From positions 1 through 43,165 of the forward strand of contig JAEWRL010000231.1 in NCBI GenBank assembly GCA_023398955.1: a DNA stretch of 43,165 nt, in the 5' to 3' direction. Below, one piece after another: positions 9,001 through 16,525 of this stretch. Position numbers and translations under genes: made by a program. Positions within the stretch are counted from its first letter, which is position 1; every line of letters begins with the position of its first letter. This DNA comes from Pseudomonadota bacterium (GTDB lineage: Bacteria > Myxococcota_A > Polyangia > Polyangiales > Polyangiaceae). The notes below the pieces were generated by a model. It worked only from the letters and a program-made list of their open reading frames with translations, made no database searches and was not told where the DNA came from.

Positions 9001-9037
9001 AAAGCCCGAGATCATCGGGGACTGCCGAGAGATCTAG
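6014..9037 (+). CDS. Lipoprotein with lamin-tail domains and a permuted PPDK-like module
   Basis: The 1007-residue protein begins with a lipoprotein-type signal (hydrophobic segment to Cys-Ser-Cys, residues 5-17). A clear lamin-tail domain follows (about 50-176, VVINEVVSSN, DDWIEIIN, LPGVSL), then a second related one (about 216-351). After a linker comes a PEP-utiliser swivel-like domain (about 531-641, QTPLAHVNVLSQSRGTPN, candidate phospho-His595). Last is a PPDK/PpsA-type ATP-grasp domain (about 676-991, GAKAAQFAELG and FRSSSNAEDLQGFNGAG). In PpsA and PPDK the order is the reverse and a PEP-binding TIM barrel follows; here the barrel is absent. The ATG at 6014 gives the signal peptide; the frame opens at 5942. 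Enzyme activity and location are inferred. Confidence 0.8.
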   Translation: MGLRLASFALVLAVCSCGDGDARRGTDGSPSLHAAAGAGPGAGGAAPVASVVINEVVSSNHGTSVDEVGETDDWIEIINTEDHAVNLAAFEIADSSGRSGKLPGVSLRPREVLVLWADDSPGQGDRHLPFRLSASGERLTLRDTASGAFVELTVPKLAQNESLARFPDGTGNFARCRYSSPGRSNGESCSPAAAPSLSSGVGFTDYELPQPYPELTGPVVISEAALRPAHFIELANVSAIEQSLTGLNLRIAGTAPGEEYPGPETGVRVPLPSAASLAPGHHLALTVEEVDVLSELGEPLFEGVVTLFDADGEPMDRWDFLRWPSNAALTRFPEGASHPIFCGEVTPGEPNTRCGPITTREVGDRVRHLRTPGDFSALAEGAATLGMAPVKFVYDMQQGGALHLLSSRAWPLHYTFVREVIDREPPLDRCDPAQNAQFRAGWYAFSQTEYYQPEGRRYLLGTLVHHGGADLHTVEYALGDTITAQDMRRGFFAVISHVMDPAVWWLRPQDETQAETALEADGTLPILAPSAPFNGVSYQALATGIGYGTLRYIAAADLPDAALGPETIVVTDDVPNDIALVGGLITEAFQTPLAHVNVLSQSRGTPNMALVGARTDPRLTSYLDTLVRLEVRGDGFSISAADPGAAEAYWESLRPSGTLQSPRLDLDVRGVVPLSEAGFEHLPAIGAKAAQFAELGHVRATLPSACSTASAWTAPIKAFAIPVVHFVEHFRSSGAEAVLASLQADIGFRSNPEERRAGLDAVQQAIQRQEVDPELLRVVEAAVRDRFGVRRVRFRSSSNAEDLQGFNGAGLYSSTSVQLGSDGRSIEDGLRLVWASLYGLRAYDERELAGIDHSAVAMGVLVHEAFLSERANGVAISRNILDPIRSDIYYMNTQIGEASVTNPAPGVVTEELIYRWPPRFPSVTYQARSSLSPHMPVLSEEEVVSVACALYSIDAHFSALLNPDGSDPWFAMETEFKFIGSERRLLIKQARPHSFGKPEIIGDCREI

Positions 9038-9062
9038 TCCCGTACTAGGCAGTAGGGGACTA
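9035..9062 (+). terminator. Hairpin at the end of the dikinase-like gene
   Basis: TAGTCCC (9035-9041, containing the stop codon) pairs with GGGACTA (9056-9062), and inside it TACT pairs with AGTA around a 4-base loop. A second small hairpin, AAAGA/TCTTT, follows at 9066-9080 and ends in a short T run. This lies between two converging genes and probably ends transcription from the left. Confidence 0.5.
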
Positions 9063-9158
9063 CAGAAAGAGCTATTCTTTTGCGACACGACAGGTCCATG
9101 CGCAAGACACTTGAGCTCGACATCGGCTCGGGAGCACCTGGGCGACGGTCAGGCGACC

Positions 9159-10787
9159 TCAGCGCAGCATCCACTCGCGAACGAGCTCAGCATGGCCATG
9201 TAGCTCTGCTCCTTCCAACCCGTCACTGATGTTCGCACCCGGGGCAATGAAACAGGTACCATCAGCGCACGACTCCCACTTCCACGCAGCCCAGCTAATC
9301 TTGTTATCCTCCATCCATTGCAGCCATGGCACCGACTCTGGTTCACAGACAGATCCATCGATACCACCATCTGCAGCGGTCGCACCCCACTCGCTGACGA
9401 AGACCGCGGCACCAGCGGCCATGGCCGCGTCCGCATCCCGTCTGAGAACGTCCGAGTGCTCGCAGGTATAGAAGTGCAGTGTGTACATGACGTTGCTAGC
9501 ACCGAGGGGGTCGCGGGCGCCGTCGATGGGGAGCTGTGACCAGCGCGAGTTCCCGAGTATTATAACGTTGTCCGGATCGATGGATCGGATGGTAGCAACA
9601 ACCGACTCATGGTACGGCTTCAGCACCGAAGACCATTGCTGTCGGGTTGGCTCATTAAATGTCTCATAGATCACGTTAGGCGTGTCACCGTACTTGTGCG
9701 CCATCTCGGCAAAGAAGGCGTTGGCCGCTGGCAAGTACTGCTCGGCCGCATGACTGTGCCAGTCAATAATTACATATATACCTAGATCAATGGCGTTTTG
9801 GACGATAACCTCCACTTTGGCTCGTTCGCGATCAGGTTGCGAGGTATAGCCACCCGACTCCTCCACCCCCATAGCCACTCGAAACAGGCTCATCTTCCAC
9901 TCGTCGCGCAGCCACCTCATGGCGTCCTTGTCCTGCGAGTACGGGCGGGTCTCGTAGTTGAGCCACATACTGCTGATCCCCTTGAGCTGTACTGGTTCCC
10001 CGTTCTGATCGATCAGCTGCGCCCCCTCCACCCTGAGCTGCCCATGGCGTGCAACCGGTGAACCTTCTGGCGCGCCGTTCCCGAGCGCGGCAGGCTCCGG
10101 AATTGGTGGGTTCAGGATCACGAGCTCGCAGGCGTCCATCTGGACCGCGTCGAGCCAGAGCTCTCCGGCACTCTCCCAGCTGAACCTCAGTGACTCGAGG
10201 CCCGCGAGGACCTCGTCGATGGCGACACTCGCGCCCAAGGAGAAATCCTCCCAGGCAAGCTCGACGTGCTGCCACTCGGGTTGCAGCTCGACCGTGGCGC
10301 GCGCTGCATTCTCGCCCGCGTCCAAGTCGACGACCACCACCGAGGGGAGCGCGGCGTCCGAAGCCTTCGCCCAAAACGACAGCCCCTGACACGTCGAGTA
10401 GTCGATGCTGCGCGTCGTGTAGGCACCTGCCGGAGTCAGCTTGGCCGACAAGCTACCCGCACCATCGAAGGAGGCATGAAGCGCCATCTCCGAGCCGGCT
10501 GCTCCGCCTTCCTCCACCCCCAAGGCGACCGTCTCGTCACCAGCAGTCCAGTGCCCGTTTCCTCGAGCAACCCGGAAACCCAGCTCGGCGGACTCGAAGT
10601 CACCGAGCACATCATCGAGCGCCGTCGGCTCCACGGGTTCGGCGAGGGGAACCTCCTGTTCGTCGATGCCAGGATCCAGAGCATCCGGTTCTTCAGGAGC
10701 CGGCTGAGTCCCCGTATCGCATCCGATCAGGCAGGCGCTTCCGAGGGAGCTGACGAGCAAAGCAGTCTCAAGCATGCGCAAGTTCAT
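9159..10787 (-). CDS. GH5 endoglucanase lipoprotein
   Basis: The 542-residue exported protein has a lipobox LIGC at residues 20-23. An acidic Pro-rich linker follows, then a carbohydrate-binding-like beta-sandwich (about 60-220, with FWAKASD and a terminal LWLDAVQMD strand). The GH5 catalytic domain spans about 245-542. It shows IDWHSH (341-346), the acid/base Glu379 in YETFNEP and the nucleophile Glu466 in FVSEWG, which fits GH5 subfamily 2 type cellulases. It should hydrolyse beta-1,4-glucan at the cell surface. The ATG at 10787 sits just before the signal sequence. With the GH8 enzyme at 40878-42641 it points to cellulose use. Confidence 0.93.
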   Translation of the reverse strand: MNLRMLETALLVSSLGSACLIGCDTGTQPAPEEPDALDPGIDEQEVPLAEPVEPTALDDVLGDFESAELGFRVARGNGHWTAGDETVALGVEEGGAAGSEMALHASFDGAGSLSAKLTPAGAYTTRSIDYSTCQGLSFWAKASDAALPSVVVVDLDAGENAARATVELQPEWQHVELAWEDFSLGASVAIDEVLAGLESLRFSWESAGELWLDAVQMDACELVILNPPIPEPAALGNGAPEGSPVARHGQLRVEGAQLIDQNGEPVQLKGISSMWLNYETRPYSQDKDAMRWLRDEWKMSLFRVAMGVEESGGYTSQPDRERAKVEVIVQNAIDLGIYVIIDWHSHAAEQYLPAANAFFAEMAHKYGDTPNVIYETFNEPTRQQWSSVLKPYHESVVATIRSIDPDNVIILGNSRWSQLPIDGARDPLGASNVMYTLHFYTCEHSDVLRRDADAAMAAGAAVFVSEWGATAADGGIDGSVCEPESVPWLQWMEDNKISWAAWKWESCADGTCFIAPGANISDGLEGAELHGHAELVREWMLR

Positions 10788-10937
10788 GGGTTCCTTGTCT
10801 TGGGCTTTCGGAACGCTAGTGGCGCGCTCCGGGAAGCAAGCTTAAGCGGCGCGAACGGCCGCTTCACACTTGTCCATAGCAAATTGTGGTGCGCATTTAT
10901 CCATCACGCGATCGAGACCGGAGATGGAGACCGCGCG

Positions 10938-11888
10938 TCAATGAATCCGCTCGAGCAAAGGCTCGAGCAGCTCCCTGCCTCGAAGCTGGCCGAGCCACCG
11001 CTCTGGAATGCCGTGCGTGGCGTACCTGATCCCCGCAATCCCGCCCGCGAGGCAGGCGGTCGTGTCCGTGTCGTTACCATACGATATGGCGCGCCGGACG
11101 ATTCGTTCATAGCTCGCTTCGACGCAGGCAGCACGAACCGTATGGAGGGAGTCGACGACATAGCCCGTTCCCCTCGGCTGCCACCTGCAATCCGCCCCGA
11201 AGTGCTGCTCGAGCTCGGTGAGCAAGGTGGCTTCCTGCACCGAAGCCGCCACGAGCGCGTAAACCTGTCGGAGACGTTCGTAGGCCAATGCCCAGGTATC
11301 CAGCACGCCAGTCGTCTCGAGTTCGACGCGCGCCCACATGCTGTAGAGAGCACAAGCCACACGCGATCGCACGTGGGGGTGGGTCAGCTCCGCCTGGCGG
11401 TGGGCATCTCGCACCATTTCCGCGTCGTCACCATGATGGAGGAGCGCGAGCGGCAGCACCCGCATCAGCGCGCCATTGCCGTTCGTATGCTCGCCGCCGG
11501 GAGGAACGGAGAGGGGATCGCCGTCGCGAAGCTTGCTCTGCAGGGCGGAGATGGTCTGGCGGCCAACATCGAACACCTTTCCGTCGACGGCCATGTGGCC
11601 TTCGGTCAGCCAACGCAGCATTCGGCACGCGAAATCCTCGGCGTTGAACCTCCCACACTCCAACAAAGACTCGAGCAAGCATAAGGCCTGCGCCCCATCA
11701 TCCGACCAGGTGCCAGGAGGAACCTGATGAGTCCGCCGGTACCCGGGGGGTGGGCTCATCTCGATGTCCGCGAGGGGCGGCAGCGAATCGGGACCCTGAA
11801 ATTCGTAGGGCACACCGAGCGCGTCTCCGATCAGGTGACCGACAATAGCGCCCCTAATCTTCGCAACCCGGTCCAACGTGCGTGCCAC
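10938..11888 (-). CDS. ADP-ribosylglycohydrolase family protein
   Basis: The 316-residue protein matches the DraG/ARH fold, dinuclear-metal enzymes that remove ADP-ribose from proteins or nucleic acids. The N-terminus carries GAIVGHLIGDALGVPYE. The first metal motif is GTWSDDG, with Ser-Asp-Asp in place of the usual Thr-Asp-Asp. The second is YGNDTDTTA near residue 270, followed by AGGIAGIRY. No ADP-ribosyltransferase gene is next to it, so the substrate is unknown. The cytoplasmic location follows from the lack of a signal peptide. The start at 11888 puts homology within ten residues. Confidence 0.92.
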   Translation of the reverse strand: MARTLDRVAKIRGAIVGHLIGDALGVPYEFQGPDSLPPLADIEMSPPPGYRRTHQVPPGTWSDDGAQALCLLESLLECGRFNAEDFACRMLRWLTEGHMAVDGKVFDVGRQTISALQSKLRDGDPLSVPPGGEHTNGNGALMRVLPLALLHHGDDAEMVRDAHRQAELTHPHVRSRVACALYSMWARVELETTGVLDTWALAYERLRQVYALVAASVQEATLLTELEQHFGADCRWQPRGTGYVVDSLHTVRAACVEASYERIVRRAISYGNDTDTTACLAGGIAGIRYATHGIPERWLGQLRGRELLEPLLERIH

Positions 11889-12076
11889 CTCACCTCGAGT
11901 CCTTGCTCTCGATTACGCTGGCAATATTGTCCGAGCACGAAGCCCGGGCAAGCTCGCGTGCCGCCATGGCGAAGCTTGGCCGCCTGGACGGAGCCGCACT
12001 CGGGTGTGAAGCGGCTCGTCCGAAGCCATCCTTGCGCCGGCCGGGCGCCGTCTAGCCTCGAGCGGGTCGCTGCGGC

Positions 12077-13399
12077 TCAGTCCCAGGCACCAGCATCCGG
12101 CGAGAGTGCAATGTCTCGAGCCTCGCCCCGTGCGAAACCATCGTCGTATTCAACCAGATACTGGCGCGCCGCGTGCTCCGCCTCACGCTTCCGGCCAAGA
12201 CGCTTCAAGGCACGAAAACGCTCGACCTGAGCTTCTTGAGCAAGCACCGAATCGGGATACGCGCGCAAGAACGCGTTGAGCTCAGCCACCACCTGTCCGT
12301 CATTTCCACTATTGCGAGCTCGGAGTGCCGCCTGAAACTGCCGATTCTCGCGCGTCAGTTGGTCCGATCGCGTCTGCGGCGCGTCCTCCGTATCCCCAAC
12401 CGGCGACTTCGGGTCCGCGAGCGCCGCCGTATCGGTTCGCAACGACAAGGTGGGAAATGAGCCCACCCTCCCTTCCGGCTGGCGCACCCCGACCAGGGCG
12501 GCGGCTGAGCGAGGGGCAGGCGCGACTATAGCTTCAGACGACGAACCTACGGGTGACGGTTCCAGCACACGATCGTGCAAAGGCGCACTCGTGGAACCGC
12601 TGCCAATGCTGCTCCCGTCAGCTCCCACTTGCGTCGCAGAGGACCATCGCCCACCCGCGTTCAGGACCGCTAGCCGCTCGTTTCCACGCAATATCCATAC
12701 GGTGCCGCGAGACACCGCGACAGAAGTGCTCCACCCCGTGGAACTGATGGCCCGCCGGACATCCACTACGAACTGCGTCCCGCGGACGGCTACCTCGACG
12801 TTTGGCGTCTGCACCACAAACGCCCGCGCCCGATCGGCATTCGGAGGCACGTCGATGGACGCTCGTCCCGACTTCAGACTGAACCGCTCCGCCCCGGGCG
12901 CACGCGGTACGACGAGCTCCGTAGCTGCGCCAAGCTGGATGCGCGCCCCTTCATCCAACCCGACCTCGGCGCGACCATCGGCTGGTGTGCTGAGCACGTC
13001 ACCCGGTCCGATACGCAACCGAGCGCCGTCACGAAGCAATCGGGCCACACCGTTCCGCCTGGCAACGACGCCACCTTCGACGACTCGCACCTCGCCGTTC
13101 GTCTCAGCCAGAGCGGGCTGCTGCGAGGCGGGGTCGGCATCCGCCGTGAAGCGCTCGTACCACATGGCCCCCGTGAGAACGATGCCGAGTATGCCCGCAG
13201 CAGAAGCGAGCGGTACGCTCCAGCGCCTGACCTTCACCCTTCTTGCTCGACGCCGAGCTACCCGCTCGAGCGCACGCTCGACGACCCGAACCCTGGACCT
13301 CGCACGAGCCCCATGGCGCTCTATCTCCGCCACCGGCAGTGGAGCTTGCGCCCACTCGCGCAGCTGAGCTTCGATCCGACGTTCCATGGCATCAGTCAT
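12077..13399 (-). CDS. FecR-domain protein, likely membrane anti-sigma factor
   Basis: The 440-residue protein has a basic, helical N-terminal cytoplasmic part (1-60), one membrane segment (about 62-82, PLASAAGILGIVLTGAMWY), a FecR-like domain (about 95-225, GEVRVVEGG and VQTPNVEVAVRGTQFVVDV), a Ser/Pro-rich linker, and a C-terminal TPR-like helical part (about 335-425, ELNAFLRAYPDSVLAQEAQ). Its ATG overlaps the stop of the sigma factor gene by four bases (ATGA), so the two are translated together. Myxobacteria often pair FecR-type proteins with ECF sigma factors in this way. The FecR part should lie in the periplasm and the N-terminus should bind the sigma factor; this is inferred from the family. 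Confidence 0.85.
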   Translation of the reverse strand: MTDAMERRIEAQLREWAQAPLPVAEIERHGARARSRVRVVERALERVARRRARRVKVRRWSVPLASAAGILGIVLTGAMWYERFTADADPASQQPALAETNGEVRVVEGGVVARRNGVARLLRDGARLRIGPGDVLSTPADGRAEVGLDEGARIQLGAATELVVPRAPGAERFSLKSGRASIDVPPNADRARAFVVQTPNVEVAVRGTQFVVDVRRAISSTGWSTSVAVSRGTVWILRGNERLAVLNAGGRWSSATQVGADGSSIGSGSTSAPLHDRVLEPSPVGSSSEAIVAPAPRSAAALVGVRQPEGRVGSFPTLSLRTDTAALADPKSPVGDTEDAPQTRSDQLTRENRQFQAALRARNSGNDGQVVAELNAFLRAYPDSVLAQEAQVERFRALKRLGRKREAEHAARQYLVEYDDGFARGEARDIALSPDAGAWD

Positions 13400-14052
13400 C
13401 GCGTGCTCTCCTTGGACTCCAGCCCAGCTCTTTGCACACGTTTCGCAAGCTCACGCCGCCCGCGCACGAGGCGCGACTGTGCGGCGGCAACCGTAACCCC
13501 TGTCATGTGGGCGATGTCCACCAGCTCATGCCCGAGCACGTCGTGCAGAAACACGGCTTCCGCCTGAGGCGGCTTCATCAGGGAGAGCTGAAGCCGCACA
13601 CGCTCCAACTCGAGCCGCGACGCTGCCTCCCTTTCTACGTCGAGAGCCCCCGCCACCGTATCATCTACGATCTCGGCACAGACATCCACGACCTGTCGCT
13701 CCCTGCGTCGTGTACGCAGCACCTTCCAACCGACGCGGCTCGTGATGGCGGCCGCCCAAGTCTTGAGACTGCAGCCCCCGGCGAAGGTCTGCCGGGAGAG
13801 CGTCAACACGATCTGTTCGAAGGCCATTTGCACGAGGTCCTCGTGATCTTGCTCGCGACGACCGAACACCCGGTAAAGGGTTCTTTCCACCGTACCGACT
13901 AGCTGACTGTACAGGTCGTCCGCGACAGCCAGGTCGCCTTCCGCGACGGCGCGAATCAGTTCCGCGTCCGTAGGACGTGTTGGCCCCCCTCCGGAACCGG
14001 GCAGGACTCTGAGTTGGGGGCGTCGCGCGCCGCCGGATGCAATGGGAGACAT
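13396..14052 (-). CDS. ECF-type RNA polymerase sigma factor
   Basis: The 218-residue protein has sigma region 2 (about 35-110, with EDLVQMAFEQIV and the SLKTWAAAIT stretch) and region 4 (about 150-205, PQAEAVFLHDVLGHELVDIAH and a recognition helix AAAQSRLVRGRRELAK). The size fits ECF factors. The ATG at 14052 was taken because residues upstream of it in the open frame show no similarity, though no strong ribosome site is seen. It overlaps the FecR gene by four bases, and the beta-barrel-like gene lies 139 bases upstream. It probably directs transcription of this operon or of envelope genes in response to a signal passed by the FecR protein. Confidence 0.85.
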   Translation of the reverse strand: MSPIASGGARRPQLRVLPGSGGGPTRPTDAELIRAVAEGDLAVADDLYSQLVGTVERTLYRVFGRREQDHEDLVQMAFEQIVLTLSRQTFAGGCSLKTWAAAITSRVGWKVLRTRRRERQVVDVCAEIVDDTVAGALDVEREAASRLELERVRLQLSLMKPPQAEAVFLHDVLGHELVDIAHMTGVTVAAAQSRLVRGRRELAKRVQRAGLESKESTR

Positions 14053-14191
14053 AGATGGGCCGGAACCAAGAAGGCTAGGGTCGAATAGCTCTGTACCCCG
14101 GCGCGTGGCAGCCAGGCACGAATCCCCGGCCCCGACGCTGGTGTGAAATCTTGCACTGTCTCCATGCGAGCCTCTGCATCCCGGAATGCCG

Positions 14192-15145
14192 CTACCACGC
14201 GAGGCGGGTGCCGAATGAGGCTTCGAACCCGTAAGGGTCGAGCTCGTATACCTCGGCGTCGTACTGCCGAATCGTTGTCGCCCCCCCGAGGTAGAAGAAG
14301 TCCAGTCCGATACCAAGACCGAGGTGCGGGACGATCTCCCAAGCCCCATCGACTCCAGCCCGGACGCCGCCTACCCACCGTTGATCATCGTCGCGAGTAC
14401 CGTCGGGAGGAGTCGAAGTGAAGCGCTGCTGCCTGAGGAGCGCTTCGAGCCTCACATCGAGAAGAACGGGCCAGCCGCTCGTCGGGAGGGGAACGAAGGC
14501 ACCTGCAGCAAGGGTCATCCACTCCGACCGAATACTCTGCTCGGGCACCAGTTGCCAGGTGTAGGCTGCAGCGAGGCTTGCCAGGAGCGGCCAAGAACCG
14601 TCACCCACAGCCCCTCGCACACGTCCCCCTCCCATCCAGGGACCCGAGGAGCTGATGGGCGATGCCGTGGCCGCCAGCCCGAAGACACCCCGCAATGAGC
14701 CAACCGCCTCTCGCACCGATTCTGATGATGGCGGGGGCGGCGCCTCCGCCAGCGGTGCTGCAACAGCCGGCCTGGGTGGTTCCGCCCGTCTTTGGGGCAT
14801 GACGCCATCTGGCTCGGGAGCGGACCGACCCACGATGGTGCCAATTGCAAAGCCCACGGCCCTCCAGCGCTCTGGCGCGTCGTCCTGCGCGCGAAAAGCC
14901 AAACGACGCACCGTCCACCTCGTCTCTCCTGCACGGCGAACGCCGATCTCGAGCCGAGCAACCTCTTCGCTCTGCCAAGCAACGATTGCAAGCGCCGCTG
15001 GCGTTTCCTCAGGTATCCCCTGATCCGCGCGCGTGCAAACAGCCCCTGTGGCAGCCTGACTGCACGCTTCGATGAGTGCATCGACACTACTGGGAGCCGG
15101 AGGAGCCGGCGCAGATATCTCGATGGCGACAATGGGAAGGGGCAC
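14192..15145 (-). CDS. Hypothetical envelope protein upstream of the ECF sigma factor
   Basis: This 317-residue protein is of unknown family. The first 130 residues look like a small alpha/beta domain (DALIEACSQAATGAVC, WRAVGFAIGTIVG). A Pro/Ala-rich linker follows (about 120-150). The C-terminal half has alternating strands with aromatic ends (LLASLAAAYTWQL, GGVRAGVDGAWEIVPHLGLGIGLDFFYLGG), like an outer-membrane beta-barrel. No signal peptide is visible after the GTG start at 15145, and an in-frame TAG lies just upstream; the start may be wrong or the protein may not be exported. It precedes the sigma/FecR pair in the same direction and is probably in that operon. Confidence 0.65.
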   Translation of the reverse strand: MPLPIVAIEISAPAPPAPSSVDALIEACSQAATGAVCTRADQGIPEETPAALAIVAWQSEEVARLEIGVRRAGETRWTVRRLAFRAQDDAPERWRAVGFAIGTIVGRSAPEPDGVMPQRRAEPPRPAVAAPLAEAPPPPSSESVREAVGSLRGVFGLAATASPISSSGPWMGGGRVRGAVGDGSWPLLASLAAAYTWQLVPEQSIRSEWMTLAAGAFVPLPTSGWPVLLDVRLEALLRQQRFTSTPPDGTRDDDQRWVGGVRAGVDGAWEIVPHLGLGIGLDFFYLGGATTIRQYDAEVYELDPYGFEASFGTRLAW

Positions 15146-15395
15146 GAGGCCGGTCTAGCCTGAAGCCACCAAGAGCGCTCCTCCACCCAATCCGTCAAGG
15201 CGCTCCGCGAAGTCGGTGGGCCCAAGTGGTACGAAGAACCACCCTCCACCGTCCGGCACCGGACCGATGGCCATACCGGCACGGATTGCGGCTCTGGCCA
15301 GCCCGCCTCGGGAACGGGCACTTTTCACCAGGGAGCGGTTGTCTTCGTCGGCCGGCTGGGTATTATCCGGCCCCAGTGGTCACGGGGATGGTGTC

Positions 15396-16421
15396 ATGCA
15401 CTTGAAGTTAATTGCGGTGGTCGGATTTGCAGCTGCTCTCAGCGCCGGCTGCAAGTGTAGTCCGGATGGTTCCAAGTCCAGCGGCGCCGAGCGAGCGCGG
15501 GCTTCACAAGAAGCAACGGGCAAGTCGGCTCCCCGCGCACACCAGGAGGTCGATTCGGGTACGAGCCACCAGATTACCCTCTCCGGCAATCCGCAGTCGT
15601 ACACGGTACACTTACCGGATCAGGGGAAGGGGGGCGCCAAGCCGCCTGTACTCGTACTCCTCCTCGATCACGGTCAGACCGCAGAGCGCTTCACCGACAA
15701 GTACAACGTGATTCGCGGAGCGAAAAAGCTCGGCTACTTGTTGGCCCTGCTAACTCCGCCGGGTGGCAAGCGGGCCCGCTGGGACCACGGGTTGTGCAGC
15801 GCCGGGCCAGGAACCCCAGATGCTGGCAGCGCAGCGCTCGACGGTACAACCGGGTCCCCGAAATCGAGTGGACGGGCGGCTGATGCCCCGACAGCGGCGC
15901 CCCCGAAGGCCGCTCCCGTCAGCAGCATCGAGCTCGTCAAGGCGGTCATCGAGGATCTCGGTGAGCAGCACCAGATCGATGACTCACGAATCACCGTCTT
16001 CGGCGTCGGTGAAGGAGCGGCTATGGCTCATCGCGTCGCCGCCGAGCTCCCGAGCATCACCAGCGCGGCAGTTTTCAATCCGCGGGTCGACTGCCGGACA
16101 CCTTCCGCGCCAATCCAACCAGAACGCGGACGCTCCGTGTTGGTCTTCAGCGGCGGTTCGCCCACATCCGGAAGCGATGCAGGATCGCCTTCCCCAGCCT
16201 TGGAACGTCTCGTGTTCGACGCTTGGACCGCGGCAGGCAAGTGCGACCCAACGGCGGAGAAGCGTGACGATCGAAAGGGAACAGTGACGACCACGCGCTC
16301 CTGCGAAGGGGGTACGTCGGTTCGTTTGGTGGAGGACCCGAGCACCGGTGAGAGCTGGCCGGTGCGGATTGCTGGCACATACACGATGCGGGCGCTCCAC
16401 AACTTCCTGGCGCAGAACTGA
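15396..16421 (+). CDS. Degenerate PHB-depolymerase/esterase-like lipoprotein
   Basis: The 341-residue lipoprotein has a lipobox LSAGC at residues 15-19. The body follows the LpqC/PHB-depolymerase pattern: QSYTVHLPD, a hydrophobic strand where LHG is usual, then IELVKAVIEDLGEQHQID and SRITVFGVGEG. The nucleophile elbow (GxSxG) reads G-V-G-E-G, with Gly205 where Ser is expected. The usual HGTxD segment reads SGGSPTSGS, and GHTWPG reads GESWPV. All three triad residues therefore appear lost, so it is probably not a hydrolase but a binding or structural protein. A Gly/Ser/Ala-rich insert spans residues 140-175. The ATG at 15396 gives the signal peptide. Confidence 0.7.
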   Translation: MHLKLIAVVGFAAALSAGCKCSPDGSKSSGAERARASQEATGKSAPRAHQEVDSGTSHQITLSGNPQSYTVHLPDQGKGGAKPPVLVLLLDHGQTAERFTDKYNVIRGAKKLGYLLALLTPPGGKRARWDHGLCSAGPGTPDAGSAALDGTTGSPKSSGRAADAPTAAPPKAAPVSSIELVKAVIEDLGEQHQIDDSRITVFGVGEGAAMAHRVAAELPSITSAAVFNPRVDCRTPSAPIQPERGRSVLVFSGGSPTSGSDAGSPSPALERLVFDAWTAAGKCDPTAEKRDDRKGTVTTTRSCEGGTSVRLVEDPSTGESWPVRIAGTYTMRALHNFLAQN

Positions 16422-16525
16422 ACGAGCGCTGATGGGCGGCACGCCCAGGCTTCTCGACGGCCGTAACCAGTTGCGGCACGAATTGCTTGATCGGTGCCTA
16501 TGCCCAGAGCCCAGAGAAGGCGCGC

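Noticed and set aside
10266..11684. 472-residue open frame on the plus strand
   Set aside because: It spans two well-supported leftward genes (GH5 and ADP-ribosylglycohydrolase) and the gap between them; high GC makes such frames common.
12034..12048. GCGCC-GGCCG-GGCGC hairpin after the FecR gene
   Set aside because: Five-base arms of pure GC are expected by chance in this DNA and no T run follows.
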